Of a stretch of 64,000 nt of DNA, positions 23,226 through 33,150 are shown piece by piece. Origin of the DNA: Ursus arctos (lineage: Eukaryota > Chordata > Mammalia > Carnivora > Ursidae). The number at the start of each line of letters is the position of its first letter. The first letter of the stretch is position 1. Under the pieces are notes generated by a model. The model was not told the origin of the DNA and did no database searches. It saw nothing but the letters and a program-made list of their open reading frames with translations. The stretch is from assembly GCF_023065955.2 (NCBI RefSeq), contig NW_026622808.1, positions 44,776,475-44,840,474 on the forward strand, given 5' to 3'. Position numbers and translations under genes: made by a program.

Positions 23226-23529
23226 TCATGAAGGGCAAGGGGCAGAAAACCAAGGCAATGGTAACTCAAAGATGGGGAAAGTACTGAGGCATATAATCCT
23301 CGGAGAAGTCTTCATGGAAGAAATACACCTGAGTAATACTTTAAGACTACTTAAATAGAAAAGTGCAGAAAAAGAAATGAGCCTGTGCATGATAAGGTGA
23401 GGAAAGAGGAAGGTGGAAGGGGGCTTAACATAATGGACATGAATTCAGAAAAATACCTGCATTAGAGGATACACAGAGTTGGTCTTTGTTATAAGAATAG
23501 GCATATATATTACTGCATGTAGCTCTATG

Positions 23530-23640
23530 TTTGTTCATTCAATACATATGTATTGAGCCTTTGTGTCATACTTGGCATGGAAGATACAAAGATTAGAAAA
23601 AGGAGAAACAGGCATGATCTTCTAGGGAAAAGACCTACAC
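23530..23640 (-). repeat. L2 LINE terminus (antisense)
   Basis: GTTCATTCAATACATATGTA, TTGAGCCTTTGTGTCATACT and TTGGCATGGAAGATACAAAG match the antisense L2 3' end. Confidence 0.6.
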
Positions 23641-24096
23641 AGTAGATCCGTGTTGTTTCTGTTTTCTAGTATTGGAATCCTTTCAGTGAAGAATCCATTC
23701 AGTGATGTTTCTGTGGAGCACCATCTCCTCTTACACCCTACACATTTACACGCGCATTCACACACGAGCATGGACATACACACAAGCCTACACACCTTAA
23801 GCAGCTAGTGACAGCCTGGCTAATTCCAGCACCCATCACCTTGGCCTCAGTAATTGGTTTAGATATGAACTCAGTGACCTAATTTGGATTTTTCTATTGA
23901 AGCTGAGAGTTGGCCTCTGATGGTCAGGAATACTGAGCTGGTAAGGTATGGGTATGAGGCTGTCATCTTGCCCAACCATGTAGAGCAAGATTAAAGCCAA
24001 GCAAAGGCAAGCGGATTTGAAGAATGGACAGTGCCCTGCCAGTATTTTTTTTCCAATTCTTGGAGTCAGCCTGACAGTAAACAAAAGATAAATCTT

Positions 24097-24291
24097 TTTT
24101 TTTTAAAGATTTTATTTATTTATTCGACGGACAGAGACAGCCAGCGAGAGAGGGAACACAAGCAGGGGGAGTGGGAAAGGAAGAAGCAGGCTCATAGCAG
24201 AGGAGCCTGATGCGGGGCTCGATCCCGGAACGCCGGGATCACGCCCTGAGCCGAAGGCAGACGCTTAACCGCTGTGCCACCCAGGCGCCCC
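24097..24291 (-). mobile_element. Carnivore tRNA-Lys SINE (antisense)
   Basis: T-rich tail, AAAGATTTTATTTATTTATT, GA-rich body and head complement CACCCAGGCGCCCC. Flanked by ACAAAAGATAAATCTT and ACAAGAGATAAATCTT (24081-24096, 24292-24307), one mismatch. The body keeps many CpGs, consistent with youth. Confidence 0.97.
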
Positions 24292-24307
24292 ACAAGAGAT
24301 AAATCTT

Positions 24308-25109
24308 ATCTCAAATTTTTCTAGAAGAAATCCCCTTGATTGCACATGGACGAAGAAAAGGAGATTGATTAAGTGAATTCTTCTTAACATGGCATTTTAT
24401 AAAACTTGATCAACCAAAGATGCAGGGTTACAATCTATTCTCCTAGTCAATCTGCAGGACACCAAGATGCATGAGTCCTTTCTGCTAACCTGATTCATCT
24501 ACAGGCCATTGGATCCACTGAATCTTTATATAAGTGGAATTCTGAAATAGTTGTGTAGATTTCAGATGGAAATTTGAATAGGTTAGTTTTTCTTTGATTG
24601 AAAGAGCCAAACCTATTGAGTACTAAACCCTGCTAATTATAATCCTCCTTTTATAAAACTCTTTCTCTTCTCACTCATTCCCCTAATCTACTTTGGTTCG
24701 TGTTCCTTGGCTCCAGATCCAGACTATGAATGTTGGCATAGATTGGCCAAATTTAAAATTTCTTTCACAAGATTTAGGAGCCCAGAGAAGCTAAACATAG
24801 AAATGCAAAGTTAAAAATACTTTCAGAAAAGCATGCTTTTGAATCAAGCAGCAATATCCAGTGTCCTGATATAAAATGACTACCTTCTCAAGAGGGTACT
24901 TGGAATGAAAATAGAAAACTAGAGAAATGATATGAGGTAGCAACAAAGAGGGAGGGTAAATAGAAGAGAGAAGAAGAAATGGATTTTATCAAACTTTGAT
25001 ATGCCAGTGGGCATATTCTGTAGCTGATGCCTGTTTAAGATAAAAGATGAAATGGGCCTCTGTTTCTATCTGAGACGCTCCAGTCACTTGTAAAGCAGCT
25101 AGATTAAAG
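24308..25109. other. Intron without recognised element
   Basis: No repeat, exon or RNA gene was recognised in about 800 bp. Confidence 0.45.
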
Positions 25110-25190
25110 TCAATTGAATGAATAAATAAGCACCCGCAATGTGCAGGCACTGTGCTAGGTGCTAGGAACACAATAAGGAACTAGAACCTC
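25110..25190 (-). repeat. L2/MIR-type terminus (antisense), split by a SINE
   Basis: TCAATTGAATGAATAAATAA, GTGCAGGCACTGTGCTAGGT and GCTAGGAACACAATAAGGAA are the antisense L2 3' end. The SINE that follows lands in it. Confidence 0.65.
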
Positions 25191-25191
25191 T

Positions 25192-25432
25192 AAAAAAAAA
25201 AAAAAGAACAAGAAGAAGAAGAAGAAAAGAAAAGGGGGCGCCTGGGTAGTGCAGGCATTAAGCATCTGCCTTCGGCTCAGGGAGTGATCCCAGCGTTCTG
25301 GGATCGAGCCCCACATCAGGCTCCTCCACTATGAGCCTGCTTCTTCCTCTCCCACTCCCCCTGCTTGTGTTCCCTCTCTCGCTGGCTGTCTCTCTGTCAA
25401 AAAATAAATAAAATCTTTAAAAAAAAAAAAAA
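25192..25432 (+). mobile_element. Carnivore tRNA-Lys SINE with A/AAG-rich 5' extension
   Basis: The SINE head GGGGCGCCTGGGTAGTGCAG starts at about 25235, and its A tail ends at about 25432. The duplications AGGAACTAGAACCT (from 25176) and AGGAACTAGAATCT (from 25433) enclose an extra stretch of about 43 bp before the head: a run of A, then (AAG)n and AAAAG units. So a purine-rich leader lies between the left duplication and the SINE. Confidence 0.93.
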
Positions 25433-25449
25433 AGGAACTAGAATCTTTT

Positions 25450-26140
25450 TCTCCACATGTGTTCTTCTGTAGTGGCCTCCTTATCCTGGAGTAGCATCCA
25501 GTATGCCTATCTTTAATTTTTAAGCCCAGGAGATGAAACATGACAATTCATTATGTCTGGATCTGATGAGCAAACCTAAAAATAAAGGAACTGTTCAGAA
25601 AAGGAAAAACAGGTGCCAAGTAAGAAAAATATCAGATGTCCACTATACGGGGATACCCAGACAACACTTGCTCCGCCTGTTGCAAATGTCCCCATCTGTA
25701 GGCCTCAGTATGTGACTCACTTTTGGGGATGAGATAAGGATGGAGAGGTGGTGTTTATAGTGGGTAATCATGGCAATAGAATATCTAAGTCTGACGACTC
25801 TTGCCCTGCCTCTAGCCTGAGAGACCTCGAGAAGTGAAATGCAAAGACCAGGGAACATTCATAACCTGATAAAGGCTTCTCCTTTCTGGATCATGCATGG
25901 ACAGTCAGCTGGTTAGTGAATATCTAGATAGTGCCATCTGCAATCAGACAGGAGCCCTTATTCAGGTTTTGCTAAAGATGACTTGCATGCAATAGGTACT
26001 CAATAAATATCTGTTGAATGAAAGCACTGTCTGTGTAAAATGGTGAATCAGGCCATGTGTGACCATATTACTTGAATTACTAAAAATGGTCATAAGAAAA
26101 ACGAAATGATTTAGGAGGAGTAAAAAGTCATTACCTAGAG
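25450..26140. other. Intron, mostly unassigned
   Basis: No element was recognised apart from a short L2/MIR-like tail (GGTACTCAATAAATATCTGT, about 25995-26015). Confidence 0.4.
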
Positions 26141-26141
26141 T

Positions 26142-26512
26142 AGCTGTTCTCAAACGTTAAGTCCCAAGACGCCTCTACATTCTTAAGAATGATTGAGGAC
26201 TACAATGAGCTTCTTATTTGTGTGGATTATATCTGTGAATATTTACCATATTAGAAATAAAACAGAGAAATTTGTAAAATATAAGAATGTGCAAGTAGAC
26301 ATTCCATGAGCCATCAGAACAAAGACTACACCCCACAACATGTCACTTCTGGAAAACTCCACTGTACACTTTTGGAAGAATGAGTGTGACAAGGACAAAT
26401 AGCATCTTGGTGTTTTGGTTTGAAAATAGTGTCGCTCTTGTGGCCGCCCTCTGCCCCCGCAAGGGCTTCACATATTCTCAGGGGTCTCTGAACTATAGTT
26501 TGAGGAATTCTG
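26142..26512 (+). mobile_element. MER1-type hAT nonautonomous transposon
   Basis: Starts AGCTGTTCTCAAACGTTAAG and ends AACTATAGTTTGAGGAATTC, forming decayed terminal inverted repeats. Inside, TCTTAAGAATGATTGAGGAC, GTGTGGATTATATCTGTGAA, TTTACCATATTAGAAATAAA and GGAAAACTCCACTGTACAC are MER1 landmarks. Confidence 0.85.
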
Positions 26513-27321
26513 ATCTAAAGTTTTCAGAAACATTATTTCTAAGAAGCTAAACAAAAAATACTGCATATAAAATTACTTGTAAGACTTATTTGTAGCATAT
26601 GTTCACATGGTTTAGACCTTGATTTTTAATTATTAGGAGAGGAAGCTAGATTGAGTTTCTGTTCTCTTCCCTTCAAATATTTCATGAATCAAGAAGAACT
26701 ATAATCATAGAAGGGTTTTTGTTTTGTTTTGTTTCATTGGAGATCTTCCCAATGATTAAATGCCTTTTTTCTGTTTAAGACCTTTTGACCCTTCTATGAA
26801 TAGATTGGTGTCTTTCCAATCAAATCCTTGCTAGACCTTGTATGGAACTGCCTTTCATGTAAGACTGGCCTGAACCCAGATGATTTATCAGAGGCAGAAG
26901 TTCAGGAGACTGGCTTGGATAAGCAGGAAGGGGTTGAGCTGACACAATGGAGGATTAACTGAGACCACAAACATGTATATAGACTCCCAACAGGTGAGGG
27001 AAGGAAGACATCTCTTTCCTTTTCCTAGACAGCTTGAAGAATTAAGTTTCATTCTCAATGGTAGCTTCACCACTGCAGGCAAAGGGAAGATGGCATTGGC
27101 TTCAAAGCTGTCAAGTCATTCCCGAAGAATTTTGTTCCAGGAACAGTGTGAGGTGGCCCTGAAGGTCCCAAGGTTAATTCCCAACCAAAACCAAATATGC
27201 GGGAAAACTATTTCCCTAGAGCCAATTTTCCAAATAATCGTTTTGCTGAAAGATAGATTTTTCTCTTCAAAAATATTGTCACTGTATGAGCTTTTCTGGG
27301 CCAAGCCCTCTACCACACTCC
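26513..27321. other. Intron without recognised element
   Basis: A short (GTTTT)n patch lies at about 26705-26735. The rest is unassigned. Confidence 0.45.
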
Positions 27322-27350
27322 CAACACACACACACACACACACACACACA
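27322..27350. repeat. (CA)n microsatellite
   Basis: About 14 uninterrupted CA units. Confidence 0.95.
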
Positions 27351-27714
27351 TCTACATTCTTAACAGCCTTCAAATTGAGGAACATCTTCAACTTCAGACA
27401 TGGTAGCAAAACAGCTGGAGTAAAATCTCCTTGACAGTTTCAGGTTAATTGATTATTTGCCAATTGATTTTTCAGCCAATTAAGTTTTAACAAACTAGTT
27501 TTTCCTGTATCAACCATTCTGAAAAATTTGCGTAGCTCCTTTCCTCTGCGGGCATATACGGAACTGACATAGATGAGCCCCTGAGAAAGGCTGAGGAAAC
27601 ATCCCGTCTGCCAGAGATGCATAAAGCGTTTCTTGGGAGACAAAAGGAAGAATGTGCCACTGTGCAATGAGAATCCCTCTGGACAGACCAGTTGTAGTTG
27701 ATTGACTTCCTATA

Positions 27715-27880
27715 TGCTCAGCCTCTGTCTCCTCATCAGTACGGTAGGGATAATAGTGATTATACCTCTCACAACTCTGGTAAAGAATAAAGGAAAGACA
27801 GCGTGTAAAGCACATAGTTCAATGGTTAGCACAGAGACAGGGATCAATAACTACTAGTTGTTATTGTTAGCAATTATCAT
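27715..27880 (+). repeat. MIR SINE
   Basis: GCCTCTGTCTCCTCATCAGT, GATAATAGTGATTATACCTC, GTGTAAAGCACATAGTTCAA and GGTTAGCACAGAGACAGGGA are in MIR order. Confidence 0.8.
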
Positions 27881-27904
27881 TAAGGACAGAAAATTGTTCC
27901 TCAA

Positions 27905-28200
27905 ATGACACTTTCTCACCTCCAGGCCTCAAGCCCTCACTTTTCCAGCTCTCTAGCCGCCATACCCTCTCCACCCTCATTTAAATGTCACCTCCTCAAA
28001 CAAGCCTTCTCAAGTCTCCTAGACTAGCTTAGGGCCCCTGTATATTCCTGGTCTTAACCCACATTGCCACCTATAGAAACAGATTGTTTGGCTGTCTGCT
28101 TTTTCTGAGAAGAAATACCCTGAGAGAGGAAACCATCTCCTTATTGTTTACTCTGATATGCATCATCCCTAGTGCAGTGCTTGTGGAAGATGGATGAATG
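27905..28200 (+). repeat. L2 LINE 3' end
   Basis: TTTAAATGTCACCTCCTCAA, CAAGCCTTCTCAAGTCTCCT, CCTTATTGTTTACTCTGATA and GTGCAGTGCTTGTGGAAGAT, ending in GATGAATGAA. The 138-aa minus-strand frame over this region is spurious. Confidence 0.75.
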
Positions 28201-28504
28201 AACAAGGCATCAGCTGGAACCATGGTACTGAAGCCTGCTCCTGACAATGGAGCACAGCCAGTACACAGCTGCACAAGTATACCTAGGACCACAGAGTCTA
28301 TGAGAAAAACCTGTGAAGGTCTGAAGGAGAGGGCTCTGTTGTGCTTCTCCAGCAGGCCCCAGAAGCCTGTGAGTTGGTTTCCATTTTTGACTTCTAGATC
28401 CTGTGGCCCTTCCGACCTCCCGACATGACCTCTCTGGGCCACTGGAGAGTCTTCCCCATGGGAAATGAAGGATAGTAGAACGTCCACTGATCTAGGAGCA
28501 AAAA

Positions 28505-28620
28505 CTTAAGTTGTGATTCTTTCACTGTGTGATTTTGATCAAGTGCCTGCACTTCTCTGAGTCCTGGTTTCCTCTGGTAGAACAGCTGAGGCAACTCTTT
28601 CTACAATTCTATGAAGTAGG
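28505..28620 (+). repeat. MIR SINE fragment
   Basis: TTTCACTGTGTGATTTTGAT, CAAGTGCCTGCACTTCTCTG and AGTCCTGGTTTCCTCTGGTA match the MIR core. Diverged. Confidence 0.6.
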
Positions 28621-28729
28621 AGCAGGATCAGCTTCCAGAAAAATATCTGGTCTCAGACTTTAATAAGATCTGTCCTATCTCTTTCTATGCTTTTTTCTTC
28701 CCTCCCTCCTTTTCTTCTTTATGTAACAA

Positions 28730-29275
28730 ATATGTGTTGAGTATTTACCCTGAACCAGATACAACCTGTCACTCAGTTAAAGAGAGGTCGACACAATAAA
28801 CAGGACCCTTGCCTTCCTGCTATTTATGTTCTAGTGGGAGAGACACAAATAAGCAGGATAACTTCAGCCATTTAGATGATAAGAGTAATAAATAAAATAA
28901 AAGCAGAAAAATGGGATAGTGTGATAGAGAATAATGGATAGAACACCCTCTTTAGATTAGGTGGTCAGGGGAGGCCTCTCAGAGGTGGTTGCATTTGAGC
29001 TGAGACCTGAATGAGGAGGTGAAGCTGACAGTGGGCAATTTGAGATGAGTTCAAAGGCCCCAGGACTCGGGTAGGGGAAGTGCTCTAGGAAGAAAAAAAG
29101 CAAGATGGCATGGTGATAGCAAACAGGTAGGCAAGATCCAGGTGATGTCAGTCCTTGTGGGCCCTGGTCAGGGGTTTGAATGTAGCTTCCAGTGCAAGGG
29201 ATAGCATTGGAGGAGAAATTTATGCAGGGGAGTGACATGCTCTGATTTATGCTTTTAAAAGATTTCTGGTTGCGG
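28730..29275 (-). repeat. L2 LINE 3' region (antisense)
   Basis: ATTTATGTTCTAGTGGGAGA, ATAGTGTGATAGAGAATAAT, GGTCAGGGGAGGCCTCTCAG, ATTTGAGCTGAGACCTGAAT and GCAGGGGAGTGACATGCTCT are the antisense order of the L2 3' region. This is the longest antisense L2 in the window. Confidence 0.8.
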
Positions 29276-29960
29276 TGTGGAAAATGAATTCCTACCTGTC
29301 ATGTTCCAACTGCAACTTGAAAACAGTATGATTAATCCCCTGGTTGCTGGCAAAGCACCAGAAACACGGGTGACATTATATTTGCTGATAATAAAGGGCA
29401 CTTTTTCCATCCTGAGCTGATAAATATGTTGAACAAACTGTTTCTAGTTAACTAAAATGAACAGTGTTGACTTGTGTCTTAAACATTTTTTTCCAAAAAG
29501 GATTTGTGTATTTATGGTGATATTAATAACTGAAGAATTGGTACAATTCCATAGCCACTTGACAGGGCAATAGCTTTTTGGTGGTTTAAAAGAGATTGCA
29601 TTTTGTTCTATATGTATAAGCAATTGCTGTTTATTTCCTTATAATTTGGCAGATATATTGAATTTCCCACCAGCAATGGTTCTGCTAGGTTCCCTGTCCT
29701 GAACATTCAATGAGGCCAGTTATTATGTACAGAATGACATGACAGCAAACAACAACAGATGACCAGATAGCGGCTTGATAGGGTGGCTTTTTGACAAAGC
29801 AAAGTAGTAATAGAACATGCCATGTTTCCAGGTCTTTGAAATCTATTTTTTGAAAGCATTTTGGATTTTTAAAGTCAACATTAGTAATTAGATTACACCT
29901 TGAATTTTGAACTTCAGAAGCTCTTCACCCCTAAGAATAGTGACTATAGTTGTTAAATAC
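29276..29960. other. Repeat-free AT-rich block
   Basis: Almost 700 bp with no repeat signature, set between an L2 and a MIR. It has POU/homeodomain-like AT motifs (TATGATTAATCC, GTAATTAGATTA) and no open coding frame. Candidate conserved noncoding element, inferred only from lack of repeats and from composition. Confidence 0.3.
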
Positions 29961-29969
29961 ATGCAACTC

Positions 29970-30122
29970 TACAATAAATGCAATGTATTCCATTATCTTA
30001 GTTGAGCCTTACAAAACCCCTATGAGGGTTAGGTGATGAGAAAGCTGAGGCTCAAAAAGGGCACAGAATTTTTCCAAGATCACGTAGCTGGTAGTTGGTG
30101 GAGCTACTTTATCTTGCCTTCC
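29970..30122 (-). repeat. MIR SINE fragment (antisense)
   Basis: GAGCCTTACAAAACCCCTAT, GAAAGCTGAGGCTCAAAAAG and AAGATCACGTAGCTGGTAGT follow antisense MIR order. Confidence 0.75.
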
Positions 30123-30592
30123 AATTAGGGGAAAAATAAATAAAAAGATGGTGCCCCCCTGGGCCCCAAATGGAGACAAATAGAAAGTATGCTAGGGCTG
30201 TAGGTGTATTGGAAGTCACATCTCATTGAACGGACTAATATTCTAATATTCTCCTGCACATTGCCCCCAGGTATAAGATTCGATGAGGTAAACAATGGAT
30301 AGGGTGAAGGACCATTAATAATTTTATCTGTGTCGGGCAAAATGTAGGCCCGTGAAATAGCCTTGAATGAAATCCTTAGAACTCAGATGTTATTTCCACT
30401 TGTAGCACTAGGTCACCAAAATCATCAAGTTTAGTAAACCTTAACCTTTTTGAAGTTAGGAGACCTACAAAGAATATGACAAAGTTATGACACATGACCC
30501 AGATAGATGATTTTTTTTATATAATTATGAAGGTATCTGAGGTTTGTCATGAACCCCTGAAGTTCATCCGTGGACACCCTTCAATCAGCCAC

Positions 30593-30700
30593 TCATTTTA
30601 AATTTGAGAACACTGAGACCCAGAGAACAGTCTTACTTAAGGTCACACAGAAAATTGGTGCATAGATAGGCCCAAAAATCTAAGTCCTCTTACTTTTAAT
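30593..30700 (-). repeat. MIR SINE fragment (antisense)
   Basis: GAGAACACTGAGACCCAGAG and TTAAGGTCACACAGAAAATT match the antisense MIR core. Confidence 0.7.
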
Positions 30701-30701
30701 A

Positions 30702-30985
30702 GTTCCCAAATTGTATTCTGCAGGCTCTAGACTCTGGGAATTGTTCCATTTGAAATGACTCGCTCTCGTCCTGAAAGTTTCCCCTTCTGCTTTTGTGGTA
30801 TTCATATGTCTTTTACTTTATGAAATTTTGAGTATAATAAATGATAATTACTGTTCTTAATTTTAATTTTTGTTTCGAAAGTCCTCATCTAGCTAAATAA
30901 AAAATTGATAGCTCCCTCTCTTACCAAATTTCTCCTGAAAGTTGTACTGATCCCAAAACTCTAAAATGCTGGGAATCACTGCTTT
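30702..30985. mobile_element. hAT-like MITE with decayed terminal inverted repeats
   Basis: AGTTCCCAAATTGTATTCTG at the left and GCTGGGAATCACTGC at the right form inverted ends of the CAGTGGTTCCCAA type. The AT-rich middle fits a nonautonomous DNA transposon; family not assigned. Confidence 0.55.
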
Positions 30986-31235
30986 TGTTCACATGCCTCT
31001 CTATCTCCTCATCCCCCACCTGGAACAGGTGCAAAGCATTTAGGAGCATCAGCCTTATCCTTGAATCTGATGTTTAACAGAAGTGAGGGGGCTCTACAGG
31101 GCCTGATTCCTTCTATCTATTCGTATTGCACATATTGCAATGGGAAAAAAGAGGGAGGAAGTAGGTTAAAAGAGATTAGAGGGACATATCAACCAAATGC
31201 AATATACTAACTTCTCTGGGTCCTGATTCAAATAT

Positions 31236-31406
31236 TTTGTTTTAAGATCTTATTTAGAGAGCACAAGCAGGGGGAGCAGCAGGCAGAGGGAGAAGCAGGC
31301 TCCCCACCAAGCAGGGAGCCCGATGCAGGACTTGATCCCAGGACCCTGGGATCATGACCTGAGCTGAAGGCAGACGCTTAACCAACTGAGCCACCCACGC
31401 GTCCCA
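31236..31406 (-). mobile_element. Carnivore tRNA-Lys SINE (antisense)
   Basis: Starts TTTTGTTTTAAGATCTTATT and ends with head complement ACTGAGCCACCCACGCGTCC. Flanked by GGGTCCTGATTCAAATA and GGGTACTGATTCAAATA with one mismatch. Lacks part of the tail-proximal GA-rich region. Confidence 0.95.
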
Positions 31407-31880
31407 TGGGTACTGATTCAAATAAACCAACTTAAAGAGAGATAATTTGAACATTGGACAGATAATTGATGATATAAAGAATTAACTGTTTTTAAGGTGT
31501 GAATTTAGTAGTGTTGTGGTTATGTTTTAAAATCTTCTGAATATTTTCAGAAGAAATTATATGATGTCGGGAATTCATTTCCAAATAATCTATTGGTGGG
31601 GGAGGGGTGGTGGTGGGAGGCACTAGGTGGTAGTTGACATGAAAAAAGATTGGCCATGAGTTGGTGACAGTTGATCATGGGGAACAGAAACATGGGAGGT
31701 GATGGTATGATAGTCTTTACTTCATGTGGGTTTTCTATAATAAAAGCTTTTTCAAAAGGGAAAAACAGTAAGCAAAAGGGACAACCCTAGTATATTCTTC
31801 ATGGGAGTGCAAATTCCTACAATGTCTCAACAGGGGCTTTTGGCAATACCTATCAAAGTCCTTAAAATAATACGTAGCCC

Positions 31881-32760
31881 TTGTGATGGTTAATTTTTTT
31901 AAGTATAAACAAATATTTCTTTATTGAGGTATAATTTTACATATCTAAAGTGCACAATTTGGTAAACCTTGACAAATGTCTATACCTCTGTAACCATCAC
32001 CGTAATCAGAATAATAAACATGTCTATTGTCCACACATTTTCTCCTGCCCCTTGATGATTCCTTCTTCCTCCCTCTCATCCCATCTCAAGGCCACCATCG
32101 ATCTGCTTAATATCACTAAGGAATAGTTGCATTTTTTAGACTTTAAATGAATGCGATTCTATAGTAATGATTTTTTTTTTAATTTGGCTTTTTTTTTTTT
32201 ACTCAGCATAATTATCTTGAGATTTACTTGTGTTTCATGTATCAATATTCCATTCCTTTTTATTGCTAAGTACTCTTCTGTATGGATGTACCATAATTTA
32301 TTGATTGTTGTGATGGTTAATTTTATGTAATTACTTAGCTAGACTATGGTGGCTGGTTTTTTGACCAAACACTAGTCTAGATGTTGTTATAATGATATTT
32401 TTTTTTAGATGTGATTGACATTTACAATTAGTTGACTTTAAATAAAGCAGTATTTTCCAGGAAGTGAGTGATCCCATCCAGTTAGTTGAAGGTCTGAGAA
32501 GCAAAGACTGTGGTCTCCTGTAAAGGAAGGAATTCTATCTCCAGACCACAATGCAAAAACTCTGGTTTTCTTGGCTTTGGACTCAAGACTGTAGCATCAA
32601 CTCTTGCCTGAATGCTTTGCCTACCAGCTTGCCCTATGCATTTCAGACTTGTTGGCACCTACAATCATATGAGCCAATCCTTTAAAATAAATTCCTTATA
32701 TTCATTAAAATATATATCTTATTAGTTCTGTTTCTGTAGAGAACCCTGACTAATATACTC
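31881..32760 (+). repeat. Solo LTR-like element split by an antisense L1
   Basis: The first bases TGTGATGGTTAATTTT appear at 31882 and again at 32309 because an L1 inserted there. It continues with CAAACACTAGTCTAGATGTT, CCATCCAGTTAGTTGAAGGT, GACTCAAGACTGTAGCATCA and GAGAACCCTGACTAATATA. This is a common mammalian LTR-type repeat whose subfamily I do not assign. Flanks CCCTT and TCCTT may be its 5-bp duplication. Confidence 0.7.
31898..32307 (-). mobile_element. Antisense L1 3' end with 17-bp duplication
   Basis: T-rich start, TTTCTTTATTGAGGTATAAT, AAAGTGCACAATTTGGTAAA, TTTTTATTGCTAAGTACTCT and TGTATGGATGTACCATAATT. This is a 5'-truncated L1 3' UTR on the minus strand. TTGTGATGGTTAATTTT flanks it exactly (31881-31897, 32308-32324), so it inserted in the first bases of the LTR. 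Confidence 0.9.
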
Positions 32761-33150
32761 CTTTACCTAGCACTTCTGCTTGTAGAATAAACAGTTAAAG
32801 ATTGGAAACAGTTGAAATGTCCACCCATGGGGGACTATTTTTAAAATTATGGTAATTTTTATAGTTACAATGTACAACTATTTTTTATAGTTACATTGTA
32901 ACTATATAGAGCATTCTGGCACTGTAATTTGTCTATCCTGTGCATATATTATATGACTGTTAAAAAGAATAAGGCAGATCTTCTTTAAAAAAAAAAAGGT
33001 ATGTATTAGTCATACTATTAAGTAATAAACAGCAGGTTAAAAACCCTGTTTGATTTTCATTTTTATAAGTTGTTAATACTGAGGATAGAAATATGAAGAA
33101 ACTTACATTTTCTTCCTCTAACATTTCTATATTGGCTACATTTTTTAAAT

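Larger units (their letters stand above)
31785..33150 (+). mobile_element. Old L1 3' end, split by an LTR
   Basis: Left part (to about 31881): ATGGGAGTGCAAATTCCTAC and GGCTTTTGGCAATACCTATC. Right part (from about 32761): AGATTGGAAACAGTTGAAAT, GTCCACCCATGGGGGACTAT and CTGTTAAAAAGAATAAGGCA. Together they are the 3' part of ORF2 and the UTR of an old plus-strand L1. The two halves are separated by an LTR that itself holds another L1. The right edge is uncertain. Confidence 0.8.

Noticed and set aside
28071..28487. 138-codon minus-strand open frame
   Set aside because: It runs antisense over an L2 3' end and shows no known motif.
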